DNA of 64,000 nt from Rugamonas sp045984285 (GCF_045984285.3 NZ_JBJQIK030000009.1:1-64000), one strand, 5' to 3'. Positions 27,399 to 36,731 are shown, counted from the first letter of the stretch. The notes: a model not told the origin generated them from the letters alone. Program-made: numbers and translations.

Positions 27399-28184
27399 AT
27401 GCGCAAACCCGTCCTGAGCTTCGCCGCCGGCCTGTTGCTGGCTGCCGCCTCCCTGCACGCTTCGGCGGCCGGCCTGCTGGCCACCGTCAAGGCGCGCGGC
27501 ACCGTCACCGTGGCCATGGAGGGCACCTATCCGCCCTTCAATTTCAAGGACCAGAAAACGGGCCAGCTGGCGGGCTACGACGTGGATGTGGCGAACCTGC
27601 TGGCGAAAAAGCTGGGCGTAAAGGCGCAGTTCGTGGCCACCGAGTGGCCGGCCATCCTCGCCGGCCTGGCCGCGAAACGCTACGACATGATCGTGTCGCA
27701 GGTAACGGTGAACCCGGTGCGCGAGCAGAGCTTCGATTTTTCGACGCCCTATACCTATTCCTCGCCCATGCTCATCCTGCGCAAGGACGACAACAGCAAC
27801 TACCGCAGCCTGGCCGACCTGAAAGGAAAGCGCGTGGGCGCGGGGCAGGGCAGCGTGTATGAGCAGCAGGCGCGCGCCGCGGGCGGCATCGACGTGAAGA
27901 GCTATCCGGCCGCGCCGGAAAACCTGGCCGACCTGGCCGCCGGCCGCATCGACGCCGCGCTGAACGACAGCCTGATCACCGCCTGGCTGCTGAAGACGAC
28001 GAAGCTGCCGGTCAAGGCCGGCGCCCGCGTGGGCAAGGTGGAGCGCGCGGCCGTTACCTTCCGCAAGGGCGATCCGGAGTTCAAGGCCGCCATCAACAAG
28101 GCCCTGGCCGAAGCCACGGCCGACGGCAGCCTGGCCGCGATTTCGGTCAAGTGGTTCGGCATCGACGTCAGCAAGGCGCCGTAA
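27399..28184 (+). CDS. polar amino-acid ABC transporter substrate-binding protein
   Basis: A 261-residue periplasmic protein of the SBP_bac_3 family. A signal peptide ends near SASA; the mature part has VTVAMEGTYPPFNFKD, GYDVDVANLLAKKL, DMIVSQVTVNPVREQSF and GKRVGAGQGSVYE, the classic pattern for cystine-, glutamine- or His/Lys/Arg-binding proteins. GGAAGGA lies upstream of the start. The permease gene begins 3 nt after its stop. The exact ligand cannot be assigned from sequence alone. Confidence 0.9.
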   Translation: MRKPVLSFAAGLLLAAASLHASAAGLLATVKARGTVTVAMEGTYPPFNFKDQKTGQLAGYDVDVANLLAKKLGVKAQFVATEWPAILAGLAAKRYDMIVSQVTVNPVREQSFDFSTPYTYSSPMLILRKDDNSNYRSLADLKGKRVGAGQGSVYEQQARAAGGIDVKSYPAAPENLADLAAGRIDAALNDSLITAWLLKTTKLPVKAGARVGKVERAAVTFRKGDPEFKAAINKALAEATADGSLAAISVKWFGIDVSKAP

Positions 28185-28187
28185 GCG

Positions 28188-28850
28188 ATGGACTGGATGG
28201 AACTGCTGGAGCTGGCCGCCCCGGTGATGCTCAAGGGCGCCGGCTATACGGTGCTGTACGCGGTGGCGGCCATGCTGGGCGGCCTGCTGATCGGTTTCCC
28301 CGTGGCCGTGCTGCGCATCGTGCCCTGGAAGCTGGCACGCTGGCCGGCCGCCTTCTATGTGAGCCTGTTCCGCGGCACGCCGCTGCTGGTGCAGCTGTTC
28401 GTCATTTACTACGGCCTGCCCAGCGTGGGCATCGAGTTCTCGCCGGTCACGGCGGGCGTGCTGGCGCTGAGCCTCAATTCCGGCGCCTACCTGTCGGAAA
28501 GCCTGCGCGGCGCCATCCTCAGCGTGGCGCGCGGCCAGTGGTCGGCCAGCTACAGCCTGGGCATGGGCTACGGCGCCACCCTGCGCTGGATCGTGCTGCC
28601 GCAGGCCCTGCGCATTGCGGTGCCGGCCATGAGCAACACGCTGATCAGCCTGATCAAGGACACCTCGCTGGTGTCGGTCATCACCATGGCCGAGCTGATG
28701 CTTGCCACCAAGGAAGTGATCGCCACCACTTTCCAGCCGCTGCCCCTGTATATGGCTGCGGCGGCCATTTACTGGGTGCTAAGCCTGGCGTTCGAGGCGG
28801 TGCAGCGCCATGCCGAGCGGCGCCTGAACCGTTCGCACCAGCACGGCTGA
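28188..28850 (+). CDS. polar amino-acid ABC transporter permease
   Basis: A 220-residue inner-membrane permease of the HisM/GlnP type with about five membrane segments. It contains FRGTPLLVQLFVIYY near residue 65 and the EAA-loop region SLGMGYGATLRWIVLPQALR, which contacts the ATPase. It pairs with the binding protein just upstream. No ATP-binding gene follows; a signalling gene starts 76 nt later. The transporter must use an ATPase encoded elsewhere. Confidence 0.9.
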   Translation: MDWMELLELAAPVMLKGAGYTVLYAVAAMLGGLLIGFPVAVLRIVPWKLARWPAAFYVSLFRGTPLLVQLFVIYYGLPSVGIEFSPVTAGVLALSLNSGAYLSESLRGAILSVARGQWSASYSLGMGYGATLRWIVLPQALRIAVPAMSNTLISLIKDTSLVSVITMAELMLATKEVIATTFQPLPLYMAAAAIYWVLSLAFEAVQRHAERRLNRSHQHG

Positions 28851-28926
28851 ACACCGCTGGGGCTGCTCCCTCGACATCGCCAAACGTGCATGGTAGGCTG
28901 GTTCCACTAACCCCAGCGGAGGGCTT

Positions 28927-31134
28927 ATGGAGAAGGACCAGCGTGCGCCGGACCTGCTGCAGGGCCTGGCGCCCGGCGTCGCCGGCATTGCGGGCCTGCT
29001 GCCGCATGAGGCCATGCTGGCCGCCATGGGCGGCAGCCGCAGCATGGCCTTGCCCGAAGATTTGCCCCTGAGTCCGGCCCGCCTGCGGCTGGAACGCGAA
29101 CAGGACCTGTTTAACGAACTCTATCTGCTGGCGCCGGTCGGCTACCTGCTGCTGGGGCTGGACAGCCTTGTATTGCAGAGCAATGTGCTCGCCGCCAGCC
29201 TGCTGGGCCTGGTGCGCGGGGCGCCCGGCCGCCACCATTTCCGCGATTTCGTGGTGCCCCGTTTTCATGAGGACTTCGCCGGTTTCATGCGCCATGCGCT
29301 GAACAGCGAACAGGCGCAGCGCTGCCAGCTCAAGCTGCGTGCGCGGCCCGGCGCGACCGAATGCGCCGTCACGCTGATCGGCAGCGGCGCGGCGGGCGGC
29401 CAGGCGGTGCGCGTGGTCGTGGAGCCGGCGGAAGGGCGGCTGCCAGCCTTGCAGCAGAGCGAGGAGCGCTTCCGCCGCATCGTGCACATGGCGCGCGAAG
29501 GGATCTGGGAAATCGACGCCCATGCGCGCACCAGCTTCGTCAACCCGCGCATGGCGGCCATGCTGGGCTACCGCATCGAGGAGATGCTGGACCAGCCCCT
29601 GGTGCGCTTCATGGACCGCGAAGGGCGCTCCATCCTGGAACGCAATATCGCGCGCCGCCAGCAGGGCCTGGCCGAGCGCCACGAGTTCAAGTTCCTGCAC
29701 CGGGCCGGCCATGAGGTATGGGCCAGCCTGGACACCAATCCCATCTTCGACGCCCACGGCAACTATCTCGGCGCGCTGGCCCTGGTCAATGAGCTGGACA
29801 GCCAGGGCCTGCCGGCCGGCATGGCCTGGCAGCAGACCAGCTTCGATACCCTGACCGGACTGCCTAACCGCCATATCCTGTACGACCGCCTGGGCCAGGA
29901 AATGAAGAAGTGCCGGCGCGGCCAGCACTACCTGGCCCTGCTGTACATCGACCTCGACCAGTTCCGCCTGATCAACGAGCAGCTGGGCCGGGCCCAGGGC
30001 GATGTGCTGCTGGCCGAGGCCGCGGTGCGGCTGGGCGCGGCCATGCGCGCTTCCGATTCGCTGGCGCGCACCGGCGGCGACGAGTTCGCGGCCGTGATCG
30101 GCGGGCTGGAGGACATCGCCCTGGCCGAACGCGTGGCGCAGCACCTGCTGGGCGCGCTGAACCAGCCTTTCCCGCTGGCAGGCGGCAAGGCCATGGTCTC
30201 GGCCAGCGTCGGCATCGCCCTCTATCCTTCGGACGCGGCCGATCCCGAAGACCTGGTGCGGCACGCCGAACAGGCCATGTATGCCGCCAAGAACTCGGGC
30301 CGCCACCGCTACAGCTATTTCACCGGCAGCATGCAGGCCGCGGCCCAGCAGCGCCTGCGCCTGGCCGCCGAGCTGCGGCGCGCCGTTGCACAGCAGGAGT
30401 TCGAGCTGGTCTACCAGCCCATCGTGCAGCTGGCCACCGGCCAGGTGGCGCGCGCCGAAGCCCTGCTGCGCTGGCGCCATCCGCAGCGCGGCCTGCTGGC
30501 GCCGGGCGATTTCATCGGCAGCGCGGAAACGGCCGGCCTGATGGGCGAGATCAGCGACTGGGCCTTCCGCGAGGCGGCGCTGCAGGTGCAGCGCTGGCAG
30601 CACGAGCTGGACCGGCCCTTCCAGGTCAGCGTCAACCATTCGCCCAGCCTGCTGCGCGACGGCGGCTGCTGCGATGAGTGGGGCGCTTTCCTGGATGGCC
30701 TCGGCCTGCCGCCGCGCAGCATCGTGCTCGATATCGGCGAAGCCGTGCTGGGCGAGGCGGGCCTGGACATGCTGGCCCAGCTGCGCCGCTTCCATGCCAT
30801 GGGCCTGCAGGTGGCGCTGGACGACTTCGGCACCGGCCAGGCCGCGCTGGCCGACCTCAGCCAGGCCGACATCGACTTCCTGAAAATCGACCACAGCCTG
30901 GTGGCCGGCCTGCCGCAGGATGCCGGCCAGCACGCCATGTGCGAGGGCATTGTGGCGCTGGCGCACAAGCTGGGGCTGGAGGTGGTGGCGGAAGGTGTGG
31001 AGAATGTGCGGCAGCTGGCCGCGCTGAAGGCGGCAGGCTGCGATTACGCCCAGGGATTCGTGCTGGCGGCGCCGATGCCGGCCGCCCAGGTGGCGGCGCT
31101 GGCGCGCCAGGGCAGGGGGCTCAGCGCAAGCTGA
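28927..31134 (+). CDS. PAS-GGDEF-EAL cyclic-di-GMP signalling protein
   Basis: A 735-residue cytosolic protein. A PAS-like N-terminal region (about 55-155) is followed by a clear PAS domain (about 177-300, SEERFRRIVHMAREGIWEID). The GGDEF domain (about 310-470) has an intact GGDEF at residue 383. The EAL domain (about 480-725) keeps EALLRW at 511, the DDFGTG loop, LKIDHSLV and AEGVENV, so phosphodiesterase activity is likely, in contrast to the other two EAL proteins in this window. GGAGGG precedes the start by a few bases. It overlaps the flgL-linked gene tail-to-tail by 14 nt, at the edge of the flagellar cluster; a motility role is only suggested by position. Confidence 0.92.
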   Translation: MEKDQRAPDLLQGLAPGVAGIAGLLPHEAMLAAMGGSRSMALPEDLPLSPARLRLEREQDLFNELYLLAPVGYLLLGLDSLVLQSNVLAASLLGLVRGAPGRHHFRDFVVPRFHEDFAGFMRHALNSEQAQRCQLKLRARPGATECAVTLIGSGAAGGQAVRVVVEPAEGRLPALQQSEERFRRIVHMAREGIWEIDAHARTSFVNPRMAAMLGYRIEEMLDQPLVRFMDREGRSILERNIARRQQGLAERHEFKFLHRAGHEVWASLDTNPIFDAHGNYLGALALVNELDSQGLPAGMAWQQTSFDTLTGLPNRHILYDRLGQEMKKCRRGQHYLALLYIDLDQFRLINEQLGRAQGDVLLAEAAVRLGAAMRASDSLARTGGDEFAAVIGGLEDIALAERVAQHLLGALNQPFPLAGGKAMVSASVGIALYPSDAADPEDLVRHAEQAMYAAKNSGRHRYSYFTGSMQAAAQQRLRLAAELRRAVAQQEFELVYQPIVQLATGQVARAEALLRWRHPQRGLLAPGDFIGSAETAGLMGEISDWAFREAALQVQRWQHELDRPFQVSVNHSPSLLRDGGCCDEWGAFLDGLGLPPRSIVLDIGEAVLGEAGLDMLAQLRRFHAMGLQVALDDFGTGQAALADLSQADIDFLKIDHSLVAGLPQDAGQHAMCEGIVALAHKLGLEVVAEGVENVRQLAALKAAGCDYAQGFVLAAPMPAAQVAALARQGRGLSAS

Positions 31135-32161
31135 GCAGGGATACCACGCGTTCGCGGTTGATGCCCACCAGCGCCGAGGTCAGCGCCAGCAGCGACTGGT
31201 AGCCGGGTTCGTCAGCGATATTGGCGAACTGTTCGGCCAGATTGTCCACGCCCGCCGTTTCAATCTCCGGCATGGCGGCATCGGCGCGCACCGACGCGTT
31301 GCTCAGTTCGGCACGCACCTTGGCCAGCGCGGCTTCCACATGGGACAGGGCCTGCATCACCTGCTGCAAGGTGGCGCGCATGGCTTCGATATCAGCGGTG
31401 CCCCAGGCTTCCGGTGCAATCGGCGACGCTTCCGGCTCGGCTTTCAGGCGGTTCAGCTGGCCGGTCGGGAAGCGGATGCCACTGCCCTGCACGGCGATCG
31501 CGTCGCGCACGCCCGGCCAGTTCGCCTCCGAGGTCGAGAACTGCAGCTCGCCCTGCTGGGTCAGGCCGGCGCGCACGCCAACCGGCGACAGGGCGGCGTC
31601 AAAGCGGGCCACGATCTCGGCATCCGACAGGCCGGGGCTCAGGTGTACCGAGCGCAGGCTTTGCGGGCCGGTGCCGACCGCCACCGCCAGGGTTTCGCGG
31701 CCGCCGTTGCGCAGGTGGGCCAGGGTCATGCCGCGTACGCTGAAGCGCTGCGCCGACGGTTCGGTGCTGTAGTTCAGGCGGTTGTCCAGCGTGCCGCCCG
31801 AGGCTTCCTGGCGCTGGCGCCAGGTATCGGCGAACTGGCGGATGCGCTGTTCCACCTGGCCTTCGCGCATCTGGCGCGTGGCCAGCTTGGCGCTGAGGTC
31901 CGATTTCAGGGCGCGCAGCTGGGCTGCACTCTGTTCGAGGAAGTCGACCGCCTGTTGGGCGCTGGAGATATCGTTCTGCAAGGGCTGGTCCCAGTTGCTC
32001 AGGCCGCGGCGCAAGGGCGCGGAAGGCTGCGCCGGCGCGGAGCCGGCGGCAGTTTCCTGGGCGTCGCTCTGTTCCGCCAGGTTGAGCGGGTCCAGCTGGC
32101 TGGCCGAGGTGGCCGGGCCGGCGGTACCGATTCCTGAGGATGAGCGCGGGGCGATTTGCAT
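31121..32161 (-). CDS. unrecognised flgL-linked protein, 346 residues
   Basis: Last gene of the leftward flgBCDEFGHIJ'KL run, starting 5 nt after flgL stops. I do not recognise a named family. It lacks a signal peptide, has an Ala/Ser/Pro-rich N-terminus, then helical heptad-like stretches (about 65-115), a beta-rich centre (QRFSVRGM, LQFSTSEANW, RFPTGQLNR) and a helical C-terminus. Absence of a signal and the helix-beta-helix plan resemble exported axial proteins of the flagellum. Lateral systems sometimes carry an extra hook-associated gene (LafW) at this place, but homology is not established. Confidence 0.6.
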   Translation of the reverse strand: MQIAPRSSSGIGTAGPATSASQLDPLNLAEQSDAQETAAGSAPAQPSAPLRRGLSNWDQPLQNDISSAQQAVDFLEQSAAQLRALKSDLSAKLATRQMREGQVEQRIRQFADTWRQRQEASGGTLDNRLNYSTEPSAQRFSVRGMTLAHLRNGGRETLAVAVGTGPQSLRSVHLSPGLSDAEIVARFDAALSPVGVRAGLTQQGELQFSTSEANWPGVRDAIAVQGSGIRFPTGQLNRLKAEPEASPIAPEAWGTADIEAMRATLQQVMQALSHVEAALAKVRAELSNASVRADAAMPEIETAGVDNLAEQFANIADEPGYQSLLALTSALVGINRERVVSLLSLR

Positions 32162-32166
32162 GGCGG

Positions 32167-33078
32167 TCAGATGACGTTAAACAGCGAGAGGCCAGTAATC
32201 TGGGAATACGACTTGTACGTTGCCTGCAAGGCCAGACTATACCCGTTCAATTCGGTCGCTGCCACCGCGTAATCGAGCGAGCCGATATCGCGGATGGCGG
32301 TCTGGTTCGACAGGCTGACGTTGGCGTGGTTTTCTTCCAGCGTTTTCAGCACATTGCCGGCGCCGCCCAGGGTCGCGATCTTGGCGGAGATCAGCGCCAG
32401 GGCCGTATCGGTGCCGTCCAGCGCGGCGCGCAGCTTGCCGGCCAGCACAGGTTCGGAACCATTGGTGGTCGCCGTAGCCAGGCCGTCGATCGCCACGTCG
32501 AGCAGGTTCAGGTATTGTTCCATGCCTTCCACATCGACGTTCGCATCCTGCGTCACGCCGCTGCCCACCACCACTTCCTGCTTGTTGTTATTGCCCTGGT
32601 AGGTGTAGCGCGAACCCAGGGGCTGGGTAGCGTCGTAGCCGATGGCCGCCATATCGGTCTGGGTGCCGGAGAAAGCGTAGTTGCCTTCCTGGTCGCGCTG
32701 GTTGGAGGTATAGAACAGGCTGTCGCGCAGCGATACCATGCTGTTGACCATGGCGCGCAGGTCGTCCGCGTTATTACTGGTGTCCGGAGCCCAGACCAGC
32801 AGGTCGCGCGCCTCGTTCATGTCCGAAATCATGCTGTCGAGGAAGGCTTCGCTCTTGTTCAGCCGGATCTGCACGGAGGCGATATTGTCGCGGTACTGGC
32901 CGACGATGGCTTCTTCGCGCTGCAGGCGCGAAATGCGGACATTGCCGATCGGGTCGTCCGAGGGCACCAGGATGCGGGTGCCGGCCGCCATCTGCTGCGT
33001 CAGGCGCGCCAGCGGGTCCTGATTCAGGCTCAGGGAGCGGTTCATCGTGGCCGCAAATTGCATGGAGGCGATACGCAT
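32167..33078 (-). CDS. flgL: flagellar hook-associated protein 3 (FlgL)
   Basis: A 303-residue hook-filament junction protein, exported by the flagellar type III system. The N-terminal helix carries MRIASMQFAATMNRSL, LTQQMAAGTRILVPSDDPIGNVRISRL, and the C-terminal helix contains DYAVAATELNGYSLALQATYKSYSQ, both diagnostic of FlgL. Flagellin has related ends, but the length, the C-terminus and the position after flgK argue for FlgL. It starts 11 nt after the flgK stop. Confidence 0.92.
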   Translation of the reverse strand: MRIASMQFAATMNRSLSLNQDPLARLTQQMAAGTRILVPSDDPIGNVRISRLQREEAIVGQYRDNIASVQIRLNKSEAFLDSMISDMNEARDLLVWAPDTSNNADDLRAMVNSMVSLRDSLFYTSNQRDQEGNYAFSGTQTDMAAIGYDATQPLGSRYTYQGNNNKQEVVVGSGVTQDANVDVEGMEQYLNLLDVAIDGLATATTNGSEPVLAGKLRAALDGTDTALALISAKIATLGGAGNVLKTLEENHANVSLSNQTAIRDIGSLDYAVAATELNGYSLALQATYKSYSQITGLSLFNVI

Positions 33079-33089
33079 GCTGCTAATCC

Positions 33090-34460
33090 TTAGTTGAACA
33101 TCGCCAGCGTGGCGTCGAACAGGTTATTGGCCACGGCCAGCACTTTCATATTGGCCTGATACATATTCTGGAACTCGACCAGGTTGACCGCTTCTTCATC
33201 CTTGTTGACCGAGCTGGTCGATGCCCAGTCGTCCTCGGCCTGCTGGCGGATGGTGGTGCTGGTCTTGATCAGCGCCTGGTTCTGTTTGCTCTCCACGGCC
33301 AGCTTGCCCACCAGCTGGGTATCGGCGTCGCCCAGGATCACGGTGCCCACCGAATCCAGCGTCACCGTCTGGTTTTTCAGGTCCACCAGCAGCTGCAGGT
33401 TGCCGCTGTCGCCCGGCGTGCCATCGGACGAGAAGGCCAGGTCGGTCGAGGTAAAGCCGGGCACGAGGGACATGATGCCGCCGCTGCCGCCGCCATTGAA
33501 CTGGAAAATGTCGCCGCCCGGCACCGGAGGCGGGCCCAGCGTGAAGCCGGCCGCGTGCTGGGTGTTGACCATGGTGGTCACCTGTTCCGCCAGGTCGAGC
33601 AGGGAGGCCTGCAGCGGCAGCAGGGTTTCCTTTTCCATCTTGCCGATGCCGCCCAGGCGGCCGCCCATGCGGGTATCGTCGAGTGCAAAGCTGTTGTTGC
33701 CGAAGTTGATTTCCAGCGTGCTGCCGGTCGCCACCACCATCTTGGCGGCCACGCCCGCCACCACCAGCGGCTGCCCGGTGCGCAGCGACACGGTGGCCGT
33801 GCCGTCGGACTGCTCGATCACTTCCAGCGCCGCCAGTTCGGACAGCGAGTCGATCGCGCGGTCGCGCTCATCGATCAGGGCCGAGGGATTGGTGCCCAGG
33901 GAGCTGGCCTCGGTAATGCGTTTGTTCAGGGTGGCAATCGTCGCCGTCAGGGTATTGAACTGCGGCACCACCGACTCGCGCTGCTGGACGATGGACAGCT
34001 GCTGGGTACGGGTCAGCTGGTAAATGCTGTTGATGTTCTGGGCCAGCGCCTCGGCGGTGTGCACCACCTGGCCGCGCAGCGGGGTCGACGTGGGGTCCAC
34101 GCCCACCGCGTTCAGCGCCTTGAAGAAGTTGTCGATGCCCACGCTGAGGCCGGCCGTCGCATCGCCCATCACCTGTTCCAGCTGGGTCAGGTAAGGCTGG
34201 GCCTGCGTGTACTGGGCCATATCGGTGTTGGCGCGCCACAGCTGCTGGGTTTTGTAAGCATCGCTATAGCGCAGCAGCCCGCTCACTTTCACGCCGAAAC
34301 CGGCGCCCGTGGTGCCTTGGGCCGGGGCGATCGAGTTCAGCAGCACACCCTGGCGGGTGTAGCCTTTCGTTTGCAGATTGGCAATGTTCTGGCTGGTCGT
34401 ATTCAGCGAGGCCTGCGCTGCGAGGGTGCCGGACAATGCATTATTAATAAGGCTGCTCAT
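33090..34460 (-). CDS. flgK: flagellar hook-associated protein 1 (FlgK)
   Basis: A 456-residue junction protein. The N-terminus MSSLINNALSGTLAAQASLNT and QNIANLQTKGYTRQ is the flagellar rod/hook family D0 signature; the C-terminus (NLVEFQNMYQANMKVLAVANNLFDATL) is the matching helix. Length is at the short end for FlgK. A 93-nt gap without any gene separates it from the FlgJ-like gene upstream, possibly holding an internal promoter. Confidence 0.93.
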   Translation of the reverse strand: MSSLINNALSGTLAAQASLNTTSQNIANLQTKGYTRQGVLLNSIAPAQGTTGAGFGVKVSGLLRYSDAYKTQQLWRANTDMAQYTQAQPYLTQLEQVMGDATAGLSVGIDNFFKALNAVGVDPTSTPLRGQVVHTAEALAQNINSIYQLTRTQQLSIVQQRESVVPQFNTLTATIATLNKRITEASSLGTNPSALIDERDRAIDSLSELAALEVIEQSDGTATVSLRTGQPLVVAGVAAKMVVATGSTLEINFGNNSFALDDTRMGGRLGGIGKMEKETLLPLQASLLDLAEQVTTMVNTQHAAGFTLGPPPVPGGDIFQFNGGGSGGIMSLVPGFTSTDLAFSSDGTPGDSGNLQLLVDLKNQTVTLDSVGTVILGDADTQLVGKLAVESKQNQALIKTSTTIRQQAEDDWASTSSVNKDEEAVNLVEFQNMYQANMKVLAVANNLFDATLAMFN

Positions 34461-34553
34461 GGGCGATTCTTTTTCCTGGTGAGGCGAAAGGCCGGCGTTT
34501 GTCAGGCCATGCCGGGCCGTTAACGGTAATAGGCGACCACCCGCGGCGCAATA

Positions 34554-34949
34554 TTAAGCGGGCGGCAGTTTTTTGTCCTGGCTGATCACCGGCTGGGCCG
34601 GTGCGGCGGCCGGCTGGGGCAGCAGTTGCCGCAGCAGCACATCGGCCACGCCGAAGGCGCGCCGGTTCGCCAGCTGGTCGGCCACCAGGTTGTCGGCCAT
34701 GTCCAGCATGTCGTCGTGCACCGAACTCTTGTTCGGGCTGTCGTCCGCGGCCAGCGTGCGGGTGCTGTCGCGCATCTTGTGCAGCATCTGGGCGATGAAG
34801 AAGCTCTCGAACTTGAGCGCCGCTTCGGTGGCCTTCTTGCGGTAAGCCGGGTCGTCCTGGGGCGCGGCGGCGGCCTTGATGGTCTCGTCCGCGCCGGTAT
34901 TGCTGGCCGGCAAGATGGACGAGGGCAGGGGCAGGAAGTCGCCGCTCAT
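34554..34949 (-). CDS. flgJ: FlgJ rod-binding domain protein lacking the muramidase domain
   Basis: A 131-residue protein corresponding only to the N-terminal half of the usual 300-residue or longer FlgJ. It contains ALKFESFFIAQMLHKMRDST and NLVADQLANRRAFGVADVLLRQL, the rod-cap segment that guides rod assembly. There is no glucosaminidase domain here; a stand-alone one lies at 41902-42657. The start overlaps the flgI stop by one base (TGATG). Known single-domain FlgJ proteins occur in several phyla, usually with a separate lytic enzyme. Confidence 0.9.
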   Translation of the reverse strand: MSGDFLPLPSSILPASNTGADETIKAAAAPQDDPAYRKKATEAALKFESFFIAQMLHKMRDSTRTLAADDSPNKSSVHDDMLDMADNLVADQLANRRAFGVADVLLRQLLPQPAAAPAQPVISQDKKLPPA

Positions 34950-36058
34950 CAGATCACCACCAGTTCGCCTTCGATGGCGCCGGCCTGGTCCAGCGCCTGC
35001 AGGATGGCCATGATGTCATCCGGCGTCGCGCCCAGGCTGTTGACCACGTCGATAATGGACTGCAGGCGGGCGCCGGCCGGCCATTTGAACATCTGGGCAT
35101 TGCCCTGGTCCACGCTGACCTGGGACTGCGGCGTGACCGTGGTCTGGCCCTGGCTGAACGGCGCCGGCTGGCTGACCTTGGCACTCTCCGAGATCACCAC
35201 CTTGAGCGAGCCGTGGGTCACGGCGGCCGCCTTCACGCGCAGGCCGTCGGCGATCACCACGGTGCCGGTGCGTGAATTGAACACCACTTTCGGGTTCTCG
35301 GCGCCGACATCGATCGGCAGCGCTTCGAGGCGGGCCATGAAGGCCACGCGCTGGGTCGGGTTCTCCGGCGCCACCACGTCCACGCTGGTGCCGTCCATGG
35401 TGGTGGCGATATTGCCGAACTTGCGGTTGATGCTGTCGACGATATTGGTGGCCGTTTCGAACTGCGGATGGCGCAGCGACAGGCGCACCGTGGGATTGGT
35501 GGCGAAATCGGTCGGGATCTCGCGCTCGATGATGGCGCCGTTCGGAATGCGGCCGGCGGTCGGCGTATTCACCGTGACCGAGGAGCCGCTCTTGCCGGAG
35601 GCGCTCAGGCCGCCCACCACCACATTGCCCTGGGCGATGGCATACACTTCATTATCGGCCGCGCGCAGCTCGGTCAGCAGCAGGGCGCCGCCGCGCAGGC
35701 TCTTGGCATCGCCCAGCGAGGACACGGTGACGTCGATCGGCTGGCCGCGGCGGTAGCCGGGCGGGAATACGGCCGATACCATGACGGCGGCCACGTTCTT
35801 CGACTTGGCATCGGCGCCGTCCGGCATCTTGACGCCGAACTGCTTCAGCATATTGACGATGGACTGGCTGGAAAACTTCACCTGGGTGGAGTCGCCGCTG
35901 CCGTTCAGGCCCACCACCAGGCCGTAGCCCACCAGCGGGTTGTCGCGCACGCCTTCCACGGACACCAGGTTGCGCAGCGCCTGCGCCGCGCCGGCGGGAC
36001 CGGCGCCCAGCAGGGCCATGGCGCACAGCGCGAGAGGGAGGAGGGATCGGAATTTCAT
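34949..36058 (-). CDS. flgI: flagellar P-ring protein (FlgI)
   Basis: A 369-residue periplasmic protein forming the P ring around the rod. A signal peptide precedes the mature start near AQALRNLVSVEGVRDN. Family signatures are NPLVGYGLVVGLNGSGDS, TQVKFSSQSI, LQALDQAGAIEGELVVI at the C-terminus. Length is typical. The flgH gene ends 13 nt upstream. Confidence 0.95.
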   Translation of the reverse strand: MKFRSLLPLALCAMALLGAGPAGAAQALRNLVSVEGVRDNPLVGYGLVVGLNGSGDSTQVKFSSQSIVNMLKQFGVKMPDGADAKSKNVAAVMVSAVFPPGYRRGQPIDVTVSSLGDAKSLRGGALLLTELRAADNEVYAIAQGNVVVGGLSASGKSGSSVTVNTPTAGRIPNGAIIEREIPTDFATNPTVRLSLRHPQFETATNIVDSINRKFGNIATTMDGTSVDVVAPENPTQRVAFMARLEALPIDVGAENPKVVFNSRTGTVVIADGLRVKAAAVTHGSLKVVISESAKVSQPAPFSQGQTTVTPQSQVSVDQGNAQMFKWPAGARLQSIIDVVNSLGATPDDIMAILQALDQAGAIEGELVVI

Positions 36059-36071
36059 GGTCGCACCTGCA

Positions 36072-36731
36072 TCAGAACGGCATCAGCGGGCCGAGGAAGA
36101 AACGGGTCAGCCAGCCCGGCTGGTTGGCTTCGGCCAGCGTGCCCTTGCCGGAATAGGCAATGCGCGCATTGGCGATGCGCAGCGAGGACACCTGGTTGCT
36201 GGAATCGATATCGGCCGGGCGCAGGAAGCCGCGCAGGCGCACGAATTCCTCGCCCTGGTTCAGGGTCAGCGCCTTTTCGCCGGCCACGCGCAGCAGGCCG
36301 TTCGGCAGCACTTCCTGCACGATCACGGTGATGGCGCCGGACAGGGCGTTCTGCTGGGTGCTGGAGGCGTCGCCTTCGAAGGAATGGCCGCTCGACAGGT
36401 CGAGGCCGCCTTTCGGGAAGGTCTTGCCCAGCAGCGAAGGCGGGGCAATGCTCAGGCTGTTGTCCTTGCTCACCGTGGTGCCGGCGCTCTTCGAGGCCTG
36501 GGTGGTCTCCTGCAGGATCACGGTGACGACGTCGCCGACGCGGAAGGCGCGGCTGTCCGAGGTCAGCGACAGGCCGCCCTCGCGGTAGACGCCGCCGCCC
36601 ACGGCGCGCGGCGCAAAGGTACGGGCCACCTGCGGCGGCTCGTCGATCGGTCCCGGCGTCACGGGCGCCGGCTTGAGGCTTGCGCAACCGGCCAGCAGCA
36701 GCGCGGCCATTGCGCTCAGTTGCGCTTTCAT
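36072..36731 (-). CDS. flgH: flagellar L-ring lipoprotein (FlgH)
   Basis: A 219-residue outer-membrane lipoprotein. The lipobox LLAGC places the lipid-modified cysteine at residue 16. Family signatures include LTSDSRAFRVGDVVTV, ETTQASKSAGT and the C-terminal DIDSSNQVSSLRIANARIAYSGKG. The start overlaps the flgG stop by one base, indicating translational coupling. Confidence 0.95.
   Translation of the reverse strand: MKAQLSAMAALLLAGCASLKPAPVTPGPIDEPPQVARTFAPRAVGGGVYREGGLSLTSDSRAFRVGDVVTVILQETTQASKSAGTTVSKDNSLSIAPPSLLGKTFPKGGLDLSSGHSFEGDASSTQQNALSGAITVIVQEVLPNGLLRVAGEKALTLNQGEEFVRLRGFLRPADIDSSNQVSSLRIANARIAYSGKGTLAEANQPGWLTRFFLGPLMPF

Noticed and set aside
32167..33078. FlgL as a possible flagellin
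   Set aside because: Ends are related to flagellin, but the IASMQFAATMNRS start, the C-terminus and position after flgK identify FlgL.
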